The notes under the pieces were generated by a model. The model searched no databases. It was not told the origin of the DNA and saw only the letters and a program-made list of their open reading frames with translations. Positions 12,339 to 27,500 of a DNA stretch of 64,000 bases are shown one piece after another. The number at the start of each line of letters is the position of its first letter. The first letter of the stretch is position 1. Made by a program: the position numbers and the translations under genes. The DNA comes from Rotaria sp. Silwood1 (taxonomy: Eukaryota; Rotifera; Eurotatoria; Philodinida; Philodinidae), in the NCBI GenBank assembly GCA_905250075.1, contig CAJNOP010000840.1, positions 21,194 through 85,193 on the forward strand, in the 5' to 3' direction.

Positions 12339-14042
12339 ATGTCGAAACAAGCCTTTGAAGAAGCAAATGAAGCTTTTGTTGACGAAAAATATGAAGAAGC
12401 ATATGAAGTTCGTTCTGAAGATACTTTCTCTTTTCTCTTATAATAAAATATTTATCTTGTAGCTTTATACAAAAGCTCTTGAGAATGATGACAAAACTGA
12501 TCATCGAAATACTTCCAAGATCTTAACATCACGTGCTCAATGTTCGTTAAAATTAGAAAACTATGCAGGTATACGTAAATTTGTTTTTCAAACTATTATT
12601 ACGACTCTATTGTTATATTAATTTTTCTTCTAGATGCATTCAAAGACAGTAACGATGCAATTAAATTGGATGAAACAAATATCAAAGCATATATTCGTAA
12701 AGGAGTTTCATTATATAATCAAAATTTAAAAGAAGAGGCTCTTCAAGTATTTGTTCATGGTCTTGAATTTGATTGTAAATTGATTGTATTCATTTTGTTT
12801 TATAAAAATATATTTTTTTTTTATAAAGCTGCTGATGAACAATTGAAAATATGGCAATATAGATGTGAAAAAGAACTAGCAGGTACGATTTTCTTTTCTC
12901 ATAAATTAAATTACAGTTTTATTTTAATTTAGAGCAAAACCCTGTTAGTATAGCTGTTTCTATTGAAAAAGAAAAATTAACTACGAATGCTACACCTGTT
13001 CATCCATTGCCACCAGCAAAAATCAAGTATATTTAATATTTTTTTTTTTATATAAGTTTTTATGAGTTCTTATTTTTAGATATTCCTTCTATCAAACAGA
13101 CAGTATTATTACTATTCAAATTCCCATTAAAAGCCTAAAAAAAGATCAAGTTCAGGTCCATTCAACAGATACAACTGTTTGTATATCTTTATTCAGTGTC
13201 AATTGGATAATATTAGATATCAATAATGTATTTTTTTTTAGATCAATATCCATACGAAAATACCTTCTTCTGGTCAAGATTATTTACTTGAAATTGATCT
13301 TGCTTATCCAATTGATTCATCACGTACAAATTTCAATGTTACTGATTCAAATGTAAGAAAAAATGAAATTATGTTAGTTTTTTGTTTAATATAATGTTTT
13401 TTTTGCCTTCAACGATAGCTCGAAATAAAAATATATAAAAGACAAGCTATACAATGGACATCATTAGATGCTCAATCAACAATAGCTAAAGCTCAACCAC
13501 CAAGTACAATGTCATGAAACGTTTTTTATTTTTGTATTTAAATTATATTTTTAGTTCCAATGAATCGACCTTTAGTTGAAACAGCGCCAAGTTATCCATC
13601 ATCTAGTGTATATGCAAAAAATTGGGATAAATTAGAAGCTGAAATAAAAAGAGATGAAAAAGAAAATAAGGATGATATGGATGATGGAAATGCGTAAGTT
13701 ATTGTTTTCTTCTGATTTTGTATTGTTTTGTTTATAAGATCAATATATATTTCTAGTATTTTTCAAAGACTCTATCAAGATAGTGATGAAAATACACGTC
13801 GTGCAATGAATAAATCAATGGTACTTGTATTCGGATATTTCTTTTAACTATGAAATAATTGAAATATTTTTTTTAGTATGAATCTGGTGGTACATGTTTA
13901 AGTATGAATTGGGAAGAAGTATCTAAAGGTCGAGTTACCTGCGAACCACCCGATGTTTGTCTATTCATTTAATTTGTTTTTTTTTATTCTATCGACTCTT
14001 TTATTCGTTTAGGGAATGGAATGGAAAAAATATGAGTCGTAG
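12339..14042 (+). CDS. SUGT1: SGT1 co-chaperone (suppressor of G2 allele of SKP1)
   Basis: Twelve exons: 12339-12407, 12463-12568, 12634-12774, 12829-12882, 12933-13026, 13080-13176, 13242-13352, 13419-13503, 13555-13693, 13757-13820, 13877-13954, 14013-14042. They sum to 1068 nt, i.e. 355 residues, the usual size of the family. Residues ~1-120 are three TPR repeats, followed by a CS domain (KYSFYQTDSIITIQIPIK, LEIKIYKRQAIQW). The C-terminal SGS domain is present (KNWDKLEAEIK, then a tail ending EPPDGMEWKKYES). SGT1 is an HSP90 co-chaperone that also binds SKP1 and supports SCF ubiquitin ligases, kinetochore assembly and innate immune receptors. Introns are 50-65 bp. Donors after exons 1, 6 and 11 are atypical (GTTCGT, GTTTGT, GTTTGT). 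The longer exon 6 was chosen because it aligns without a gap across the CS domain. Confidence 0.95.
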
Positions 14043-14518
14043 ATATGATCGATACAATGAAATGACGAGAATAAGTTTATTCATCATTCAACAAATGAAA
14101 TTTTTTCCATACTTAATCATAGACTTATTTAATATGATATTAAAACTAGATATCTTTCATATATATTGTGTGTTTTCTTTGTGATTAAATAGTGTAGCTC
14201 TCTAATTTTTTTTTTCATATAAATACATAAGTATTCTTTTACTGTAACAAAATAAACAAAAGCTGTAGTTCATTCATTTCTTTAATCAATATTCTCTTAA
14301 TCTATTTACATACTTTTTTACACTTCAGTTTAAGTATTAGATAAATATTTCAATGATACTAACAGTAGCTATAGGATTTGTTTGCTTTTAGTAATATGCA
14401 TCAAATTTCTACTATATCTCAACTGATATCTAATCTATTAGAAAAATGCAATTCTTTGATCGAATATATATTGCAGTAGTAGTACTACGCTTAAACTTTT
14501 CAGAAAAACCTAGTATAG

Positions 14519-14574
14519 GATGTGAGTGTGAGTGTGGATGGTTCGCAGTGGTTTTTTCATCCACATCCACACTC
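14519..14574. repeat. Inverted TGTGGG-like hairpin
   Basis: The arm GGATGTGAGTGTGAGTGTGG is followed after about 20 bp by the arm CATCCACATCCACACTC. It sits between the convergent 3' ends of SUGT1 and hsp70. Confidence 0.7.
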
Positions 14575-14861
14575 TATAAAAGTATTATCTATAACTGTGT
14601 ATAGTAGAAAAGTGTTTCAGATGAACAAAATTAGATATCAAACTAATTTTTGTAATATTTCTAAACTATGTTAATTCTTTCTTATTAATGAAACAAAAAA
14701 TGAATTATTATTTCGAGAAATCTTTACTTCTCATTTCAAATATTTTTATTTATAATGAAATAGAAAAAAGACTTCTTTTGCATTGAAAAAATGCTATAAA
14801 TATTAAAAAAATTAAAAAAATCTATTACAAAATTAGAATAGATTGAAAAATATTGTTTTTT

Positions 14862-16885
<2,024 letters not shown>

Positions 16886-16949
16886 GTATGTTTGATAAAA
16901 TGAAACATTTCGATCGATAAAGTACGTTGATCTTGCCGTTTGAACATGG

Positions 16950-17027
16950 CTTTTATATGACACTGATGCATTAGTTCTTGAAAAATAGAGAAGTTTCTAC
17001 TAGCGCTAAGAAGAATGTTGAAAATTC
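16950..17027 (-). promoter_or_regulatory. Heat-shock promoter: TATA box plus three heat-shock element cores
   Basis: Read on the minus strand, TATAAAAG lies at 16957-16950, 65 bp upstream of the hsp70 ATG. Upstream are three GAA/TTC paired cores of heat-shock elements: TTCAAGAA (16982-16975), GAAACTTC (16997-16990) and GAATTTTC (17027-17020). Such sites bind trimeric HSF1. The arrangement suggests heat induction of the broken hsp70 copy. Confidence 0.65.
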
Positions 17028-17330
17028 GAGCAAGAAAACGGAAATAAAAGATGTGTAATCAATGATAAATGTAATGGATGATTAAAAGTTTCGAAATATT
17101 TTGTGTTTTTGTGAGTGAGCAATGATTGCGATAGCCATTTGTCGATCAGATGCACGAATGACATATGCATTAAAAGCAACATCTTTTTCAATGACATTAT
17201 TCCATTATATTTAAAAAATATTAAAAAAAAACAATCTTCTTTAACTAATTTTCTTTTTTTGATATGATTTAGAAGATGGAAAGAAAATTTTCAGTTCAGA
17301 TCAAGATTAGATGATGTATGAATGTTGATA

Positions 17331-17415
17331 TGGGCGTGGTTGGGAGTGTGGGTGTGAAGTATGGATGGAAGTATGGAGATGCTCATACCGCACGATCACA
17401 TCCAGCCACACCCTC
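17331..17415. repeat. Inverted TGTGGG-like hairpin
   Basis: A G-rich arm (GGGCGTGGTTGGGAGTGTGG and on) is followed by a C-rich arm (CACATCCAGCCACACCC), with about 40 bp between. It lies upstream of hsp70. Confidence 0.65.
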
Positions 17416-18091
17416 GATGTTGTTCGTTGTCAAAAACGAAGAATCAGTTTAACAATCATAAGCTATTTCTGGAAGAATGTTGAGAAAAATGTTTGCCATA
17501 AATTGACACTATTCATTGTTTGTCAAAAAACTTTTGTAAAGAAGTTGTTTGCTTGATGATCGATTTTCATGCTGTGTTTGTAGCTCATGTTCACAATCAT
17601 GTCATCTGGTGAACGCTCAAAAGTGTGCGAGATGTTAATCAGCCAGTAGTGTAGCTCATTTTTTCTCAAGCCATGCTAGATCGAATACTTGTTCGATTGA
17701 CCACTCCATTTGACTATACAGATTCGACTAGACTTGATTCAAAACTTAACGACCTACTTGTATCATTTGCTGAAAAATTCATCATGTTTGTTTCGTTTAT
17801 CGAAGATTTAGACCTTGCTCTATCAATATTCTTCCCCTCATTTAGTAGACATGTCCGAAACAGAGTTTTTGTAGGAGCTTGATGATGTGGAGAAAGAGAG
17901 GTATTAATATTGTTTTTTTTTAAGTATTTCACGGTGATTTATTTCATTTTCATCTTTTCAAATCATCGAAGCGTGTGATAACATTCATCAATCGCTTTAT
18001 TTCATGATTCAACAATCCTGTGTACACTAACAATGTTTAGGCCGGATGATGGTCAATCATATTTCTCCTGATGATTGTTTTCAAACGTACA

Positions 18092-18212
18092 GGATGTGGC
18101 TGTGTGTGGATGTTAAATTTTCCTTCATCCACACCCACTCCTTTTCTTATAAATAGTGTGGGTGAGGTGAGTCTATTCTATTCATGCTTACCTACACTCA
18201 CACCAATACTCA
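18092..18212. repeat. Two successive TGTGGG-like hairpins
   Basis: First hairpin: GATGTGGCTGTGTGTGGATG with CATCCACACCCACTCC. Second: AGTGTGGGTGAGGTGAG with CTTACCTACACTCACACC. The gap between hsp70 and the NRPS gene holds nothing else recognisable. Confidence 0.65.
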
Positions 18213-18501
18213 CTATACATAGACTGATATATTTCGCATTACAAATATGTACGGTGTTCAAAAGCCAACAATTCGTTATAATCAAACAACTGCTTTGATA
18301 ATTATAGTCATTTAAGAATAATTAGGAGCAGAATCATATGAAAAGAACACTTTGTGTATAAATTCTCAATACTATTGATGGCTATTCAGAGATATTTCAA
18401 GAAGGAAATCATGTATTTCTTGTAAGACTGTGTTGAACAAAAAAATAAATATTAGTAAAAGTTAGTAAAATTTCAGTTCCAAGAAAATTAGAAAAAATGC
18501 T

Positions 18502-21500
18502 CTAGATCACTTGAGAAGCTGGTACACCCGACCAATTTGTGTTGAACGGTAGTTGATCATTTTTCATCACTAGTGTAGACGGCAAAAGTTGATTTCGCCC
18601 ATGTAGAATTGATCCAGGAAGCACATTTGAGCAGCTCATAAGTATACATGAATGATTCACAATGACAGGTGCTAATTTGAACGAACGTTGTTCAAATGTG
18701 TGACACTATAAATTATATACGTCAATATGATTTACAGTTGTAAATATAACTTACCTGAATGGAAGCATCCGCCCCTAAGCGAACATGATCACCAATAGTC
18801 ACTAGATGAGGCTCTGTCAGACACATAATATCTGGCAAAATGACATCGCGTCCAATTTGAGCACCAAGTACACGAAAAAGGAAGACAAGATATTGTGATC
18901 CGGAAAGAAATGGACAGATAAAAAGGTGGAATTCGGTCACGAATCGAGGCATATACTTTCTTGTGAGAACGATGTATTTCGAGGCTGTAGACGTTGTACT
19001 TTTCAGTTCTTTCGCTTGAAAATAATGATAGACTGCGCAGTAGAAAATTGTGTGAAGAACTAACGCCATCGGCAAAGGTACCAATGTGTATAGAGCGATC
19101 ACAAGACATTTGCTAATCATGAAAATAAGACAAGTGCGCACAAAAGAAAAGTAAGGGTTGGCGTTAAAGGAGGATAGATCATTGGTTGTTAACATGTCAG
19201 ACATCGTGAAGGGCATTCGTTGAGCTGGAATACCGAGCCATACTGCAGCAGCATCGCTTGCCGTTTCTTTTGTGACTCTAGTCAGATTACCAATTATTGT
19301 ATTACATGATAATCGTGTACCTGGCATAAGCGTACATCTATTGGCAAGATTGGTGCCAGATCCGAGAGAGATATAATCTAAAGAACAATCACCTTCATTT
19401 GTTATTTCGAATGGAGCAAGCATAACATAACCAAATGTTGACACCCCACGTTCAATTTTTAGAAGATTTGATGGATATCGTAAAATTGGTATGATATGAG
19501 CAATCTTTACATCATCGTCAACGTGGGCACCCAGCCAACGGAGGACAACTATTGAAAATTCTTCATAACGAGGTAAGAATTCAAATGCCTGATAAAAAGA
19601 TGTTATAATAAGTTGTCGTAACCATATTTTATGAAGATAATAATAGGAATTAAATGAACAATGTTTGGGATTAGCATGGCCTAGGACAAACTTCATTGCA
19701 AGTAGAGCAATAAATAAACTTGTCAAAAGCCAGAACAACCAACACAACACTAAGCTAAAGATTATTGATAGATTAATAGTTGAGCAACAGTAATAAACAC
19801 GTTGAGTCATATTTAAAAGAAAAATATGAATGAACAAAACACTTAACAGACAAGTACATTGATAAATAACTTGGTCCCATGATAAACACTGATCTTTACT
19901 CATTTTCGAGTCGATTGAAGATGTAACATGACCCGTTATGACTGACATGGATTTGATATGAACATTAGTTTGTATGTTGACTCCACCATAAAGAATACTT
20001 CGTGTTTCGATCAAGCAATGTGATCCGATGAGAATTGGATGAAGTTCATATGTTTGGTCATAATAGGACAGACTCAGAAGTCTAGTCTCACTGCCAATAA
20101 TTGTTGAATCTCCAACATCAAGCATCCAAGGAGCATCGATAAGTGTTGTATAGATGTGTGTATTGATGCCTATCCGAGCACCACACAAACGAAGGTAGGA
20201 GTTGTAAAGTGGAGTTCCTACAAGATGTTGCAACCAATATGTGTTGTTTATTGACCATAAGCGTTCCAAGAACCACCAACGATAATAACACAACGAATAC
20301 AGCTCACCGCTTCTTTCTAACTGTTTGCTTGATGTAAGTAATAATTGCTGACATATTACGTACAGCAGAATATGGATGATCGGCACGAAAATAACGGTCC
20401 AGTAGTGGCCAGATTGTAGAGCCCACCAGATAGGATATAGCCACTGACAGGCAAGTAAAATGATGCCCAATGCTTCTATGCATAAGGATGGCATTGAACG
20501 ATGGTCATTTTCTTCCCCCTGCGATGATGACAATGTCGCAGGCGTTTCTTGATGCACAGCAAGAAGTGGTTCCAATGCACGAGCAAGTTCTCGAACTGAA
20601 GGATGAGCTAATAGAAAACCAAAGTGAAAGTTTGAATATAGCTGCTGCCGAATTAAAGTAACTGCAAGAACGGCATCTAAAGAGGTACCACCGAGTCGTG
20701 TAAAAGACATGTTTAGATTCGGCTGTTCAACATGAAACGCTCGAGAAAAGATGGATATAAGTCGCTCTTCAAGATCAGTCGTTGGTTTGGAATCAGAATC
20801 ATCCACTTTCGCCATCATTGAAAAATTAGGAATAGGGAGACGCTTTCGATCAATTTTTCCATTGGAGTTTAATGGAAACTTGTCTAGGAGTATGAAAATT
20901 GAAGGAACCATGAATGGAGGTAGTCGAGAGCAACAATGATTGTATAGTTCTTCTTCATTCATATTGCTACCTTGTACATAAGCAACGAGATGATCATCAC
21001 CCCATTTAGTGACAACACACGCAGAAATGCCAGTACAGAGAAGACAATGTTCAATCTCACGTAACTCAATGCGCTGACCTCGAAGTTTCACTTGGTAATC
21101 TTTGCGACCGTTATAGTAAATAAGACCATTGCTGTCGATACGTACGAGGTCACCACTTCGATAGAACAATTGTCCATCGATTTCTACCAGTGCCTTTGCT
21201 GACAGATCATCACGGTTTAGATAACCAGCAAACACACCCACACCACCAATATATAATTCACCTTCTTGATCGATCACAGTTGGTTGTAACATCTCGTCAA
21301 GTACCAGACAGTCATAGTTCGGAAGACGTTTACCGATAGGAATCTTCGAAAGTGTGGAATCAGATACATGTGTTAAATAATAAGTTGAATCTAGAGTTGT
21401 TTCAGCAGGTCCATAAAGATTCCATAAACGAACTCTTGACACGACCGCCGTCTTCGATATCAACTTCTCATTCAACAGCCGAATTAAATTCGGCGTCATT

Positions 21501-24500
21501 GATTCCCCTAAAAACGAAAGCAACACAAAAGCATTGTGAATTTCTGTCTGACTTCCAACACTTACCACCACTACACAAGGTTCGCAATTGTAAGTCACAG
21601 TGTCTTCGAATATGTTCATCAAGATAAAGACAAAATGACATCATGTAACTTGGAACACCATACATGTATGTTATTTGTTTTTGTGTGATTACAAGAAAGA
21701 TATAGGAGAAATCAAAGTAACCTGGTGGCTGGATCATGATCAACGATGCTCCAATGACCAATGGTCCAACAATATCTCGCACGTGAACATCGAAAGAGCA
21801 TGCAGGTATTTCGATCATTGTGTCGTTTCGACAAAATACCCCCACTTCAACAAGTGAACGAATACAAGCCAAAACGTTTCGATGTCTTACTTTCACCTAA
21901 ATACATTATGGTCATTGCTTGATGTATTACACATGCAGATACACATAAAACTTACTGCTTTTGGTATACCTGTGGAGCCACTAGTAAATATGACATATGC
22001 TAGGTTGTTTGGTGTTACATATACACATGATAGACACTCTTCATCAAAAATACTCAATTGACAATCAATCTTCAAAACATCCTCGATGTTGATACCAAGA
22101 GTGCTGTACGGAAGTAAATGTTGTGTCAATGAATGAACGAGCACCGTACGGCTGTTAGTTTGTTCGATTAGTTTCTGAAGTCGATCTATAGGATCTGTTG
22201 GTGACAATGGACAATATACAGCACCAGCCATTTGTATTGACATAATGCCAATGATCTAAAGAGTTCCGAGAGGTTAAGATGGATAGCATGATGCTCTGAA
22301 AATTACTTACCATTGACACGCTTCGCTCTACACATTGAGAAATGATATCGCCAACTTTAATACCATACTTAGTTATCAGATGAGCGGCTAGTTGCTTTAC
22401 ATAGAAGAAAAGTTCACTGTACGTGAGACACTGATCATCAAGTTCAACGGCTATCTTTTGTGGATAGAGTATAGCGCATCGAGCAAATTGCTGGTGGACA
22501 CAGTCCAGATCTGTAAATGGATTCGGACCAGTTTTTAATGATTCTATTAGTTTCATTTCATTTGGTAATAACAATGAAAACTGAAAGATTGGCTGCTGAA
22601 GTCGGTCATATGATTTCACAAAGGCTTGATTGAGTATCATCAAGAATCGTTGCATTATTTTGTCTATTGTGATTATATCGAACAAATCAATAGATGCCTT
22701 GATAGTAGCAGAGAGTTGTCGCTTGCTAAGGTCATGGGTCACATGGAATGAGACATCACGCTTGCTGACTACTTCGCTTGTACCGGTTTGCATTGAACAT
22801 GGAGCAATTTTGAAGTGATCCTGATTTAAGTTGAAGAGACCACCAATCACGGGCTCTGAAAGTGTGTCAAAGTGGAAGAATACGTCTAAAAAAGCCGGTT
22901 TCGTAGCTTTTGGATGTTGAGCGAGAATGCGTTCAAGTGGAAAAAACGAATATTCGGTACTTTCGGTGAAGAGTGTGTGCACTTGTGAGACAAATGAATG
23001 AAAGGAACTATCAGGGTCGATTTGACAACGAAGAGGAATAGTGTTGACAAATGTTCCAATCAGAGAATGTAATTCGCTTTTGTATCGTCCAGATGTATCC
23101 ATGCCAACACATATGTCACGTGTTCCATTGGTCAATTTGAAAAAGAGAATGTAGTAACAAGCAAGGGCGAGACATTCAGGCATGGTGTTCAACGACGTAG
23201 CGTAGTCAAGAAATATCCGTGAGAGATCTTCACCGAAATCTACAGAAACCGATTGGCCACGTCCCGTTCGATGTTTTTCTGAGACACGATGTCGATCAAA
23301 TGGTAGTGGTAAAGTTTGATCAATTTCACATCCATGCAGAGTAGTCATCCAAAACTCACTGGCTGCTACCATTGCCATCCCTCGTTCAATGATGGAATCT
23401 TAATATGAAAATATAATGTATATCTTTTTTAATCATTGAATATCAAGTGAACTTACAATCGAGATAGCGCAAGTCCGTTTTATCATTGACTATCAACTCG
23501 CCTGTTGCATAAGCTTGATCTAGATCACGGTAGAAGATACTCATAGACGCAAAATCAAAGGATGCATGATGAAAATTAAATATGAGCAGATCGCCATCTT
23601 CAAGCGTATCTTTATGAACGCTCTTCTTGTGATGAAGAACATAACAACGAAAGACTCTGCCTTGAACAAGATCGAAGTGATCTAGATTAGTTCGTTCTTC
23701 ATATTGAATCTTGGTTAAATCATCATTTGTTTTGAATGTGCTTTCAATGAATGTAAACAGACCATCATGAGTAGCATTGTTGACTTTTTGCAGTAGCATA
23801 TCTTCTTTCGTATCATAGATGAGTGATGTGCGAAGTGGTTGATGCTTGAGAACGACAAGGTGTAGAGCACGTCGTAATCGACTGATTGACAGAGTAGCTC
23901 CAGGTGAAACACGATACATAAAAGGCATGTTGTGAATCGCCACATCAAGGCTCTGAGAATCGAAGCGAACTTTTTCATCATTCCAGATACGAGTTTGTGC
24001 ATAAGAAGCTGGTCCTAGAAAGGTAAACTAACTCTTGTAGAGTCAGATGAATTTTTAAATACAAGTTGTATCCGCATAGAACCACTCAATTCAATGATGC
24101 ACCTTAAAAACTTCCAGATCGCAAACATTTCAAGTTTTTCATCTTGCCAGTTTCTACAATAAATGGTACTCTATCATACTGGCATGTGTAGTATTTAAAC
24201 ACAGCTCATTAGAGCACAAACAGAGAAAGTCGAACATGTTTCAAACTGATTCAGATCCCATCAGAATTAGCTTCTACTATTACATGTCAAAGTTGCTAGG
24301 TGATACTACGTTTACAGGCAGAGAAGTATGTGCTGAATTGATGGAACCTTTACTGAAGAGATTGACTGAAGAACTTCTCTATCGAGTTTACTGTCTTTGA
24401 AACATAAGTTTTGATCAACAGTTGGAAATAGAGTTCTCAAGAAGAAGCGTATTAACTACCACGAACAAAATTTAGTAAGTCGTCAATGTTGAAGAGTATT

Positions 24501-27500
24501 GATTCAAGCTTTTGTTTCTTTCTAGAAACATTCTCAAGAATGATGTTTCTTTATTTCGAAGAATTTGAGATGACAACATATAATTAATCACGAAGTGATT
24601 TTTAAAATTATTAGTCGTTAGCAACAACTGTTCATATCTGTCTTTAAGTAAATGTTTTTAATGACTAACAAGTGAAAAATCACGTCATGAATAATTGTAT
24701 GCTGCCTTCTCATTTGTTTGCAATAAAGATGATTCATGACAATGTTTCTAGAAATGGACACAAGTTTGAATCAATGTAATTAATGATTGACAACTTCATG
24801 AAACATTATTTGAGGTGGTAATTCACTTCTTTTTGAACTTTCATAATGTTCCTCGTTTTACTATATGTCGAATTGTAACGGGTTTTTTTAAAATTTTTGT
24901 ATGATCATATAAAACATTGATCACTCTATTCTACTCTATAATTCGTATTTCATTTATGCTTTATCGTAAAAAGAATTCAAAGAATTTTATGTCTGACAAT
25001 ATATTTTAATAACATTGATACATATTAACGGAAGTTCGGAACAAGAAACTAGTACTTCTGAACAATGTTCCCTTTACTAATTTTTTTTTAAGTTAAGCTT
25101 AATCAGATTATACGTATATGATTCAATTGACAAAGAATACTCTATTTTGTTAGAGCAAATATCAAGAAATATAAATACTTTGACATGTGTAATTTATTGA
25201 AATAGTTGTTTTTTCAAGACTCAAAGGTTGTTCATCCAAATTTTTATTCAATTTAAACAAGACTAAGAATAAATACAGTCAAAAATATATAGATGAACGA
25301 AACAATCAATGTGTTACTAATTTTTTTGAAGGCAAACAGTCTTCAATTATCGTTACTTACGACTGACTTCACAAGTTCACCACATAGAAACATTACTTTG
25401 GAGAACTTCCAAAACTTCTTGCATTTTTGTTGAAATTGTGCAAGAAAACAAACTCAAAAATATGCACTTTGGTACGACAAAAAATACTAGTCAACGATAT
25501 ATAAACTACAAAAAACTAACATTTAACGATAAAATGAAGAGAACAAAAAACTATAACTCAGTTCATATATCGTTCAGTCAGTCAGAACTTGAACCTTAAA
25601 CTAGATATACTTTCAAATGCTCAGTCTGAATTAAGCATCAGCATCATGTTTTCAAACTTTGGAAATCCTACTCTTTGTTGAAAAGTGAAAACTCCCAATA
25701 TTCACCAAAAAAAAACACAGCAAATTTATACAAATGTTTATAAACTAGCTATTTTTGTTTTCGTTGCATTTGAGATTCTATTATGCATTCAACTTAAATA
25801 CTTGGCAGATAAGTTGTTCATCTTATACAAACTTTCGACTCATCGATCAGCCACTAGATTGGATAGTTTTTTGGGCATATGAGAAACTCAATAGTAAATG
25901 AAAAGAGGGTTTATACATTTCAAAGTTTACATATGCAGACAACGATCATTTTTCTGACGATGCAAACATAATTAGTTACCTAGAATGTATTAACTATCAT
26001 ATTACCTATTTTGTATTTTCTTTTGTTTTGATTAATTTAAAGACAATCCGAAGACTTTCATATAACTTCTACAACATCGAATCTTAGAAAAATACTTGTT
26101 TGGTAAATAGACATACATCAGAATAATATAAGTCGTGATTTGAGAAATCTATTAGATTTGTAAACTCGTTAGCAGGTATTTAGATCAAATTAATTGTACC
26201 ATCTTGCAGAGACTGTGCAACGTCTACTCTAGGAAATGGCTCAAATCTTTAGATGAATATGAAAAGAGTAAATGAATGAAATTCTAAGATAATAATTTAT
26301 TCTGTAGCCAGCATGTGTTTTGCTCAATTAGTGTTAGCATCTTAGTCAATCTCTTTTTAGCGATATCTATTTAAGTGTTCATGGATTTATAGCCCAAGAA
26401 AGCAAGAATCAAGACGAGTTTTAAATATTTGGAAGCAACATCATATTTTTCTATAATTTTAATGATTCACGTCATGTTGAGTATCGATTACTGCACACAA
26501 AAATCCAATAGAAGAAATAGAACAACTTGTTTTACATGAGAACCGAGTAAAACTGTGCATATATACTTAGCTATATGTCGTGCAAATTATACTTCTTTTC
26601 ACTTAGATTAGTTGCAAGTTATTTCACAATTACTAAAACTAGTAATTATAGTAACTACTAGCTTATTAGTTATGCAGTGAAAATAGCAACTTTTAGTTAA
26701 TCTATTTGAACAGAGTCATTAGTAAACAAGTACAGTAACTCTAAATTGTGCCACCTGTTTCTCTTGTTCAACTCACAGTTTATTCTACAACGTTTGTTTG
26801 AACACAAAAAACTAGATTAGACACGAACTAGTAGAACTTCGAAATTGGCTAGTAAAATACACAAGTGTTTAACGTCAATGAGAAAAGTTTCTTTCTGACT
26901 TTCTTTCTGATTTTCATTAGTTTTTTAGCAAAAACATATTTTTCGACTTTAGTTGAAGACATACCTGTATTGCTTACAGTTGGTATTGTTCGAAAAACAG
27001 TTTGTTCTTTTTCTTGTATTTCTTCCGGTAGAAGGAAAGGCAGTTTTCCAATGGGTTCCATCGTCTGGGTACCAAGTGTCTGAGAATCATCTAAAAATAA
27101 CTGCGAGAGAAAGTACTGAAAGCGTCGAACTAGCAAGGACATTTCCGACTCTTTAATGAATTCCGTCGAACATTCCCAGATGAAATTAGTTGTTTTGCCT
27201 TGATTATTATGTATCATTTTTATAGAAATGTCGTTCATGCAAGTACCATTGCCATGACCCCAATCACGACCAACATAGCCTCGCATAGCTGCGTCCTTCA
27301 TTTGCACCTCCATAGTAGTTTCATATGTCACCATTGATACAGCAGACTCATATAGGAAGAAAAATGGTATCTTCTGTAGCGAAGACTTGCTCACTACCTT
27401 GACAATCTCTTGGTATGGTAGTTGAGCATGTTCGAAAACACCAACGCATAAATCACGAACTCGTATCATTAAATCAATGAAGGATTCGTTCGGATCCATT

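Noticed and set aside
17673-17882. 69-codon frame upstream of hsp70
   Set aside because: Overlaps an equally long frame on the opposite strand, no introns or domain, no support for coding.
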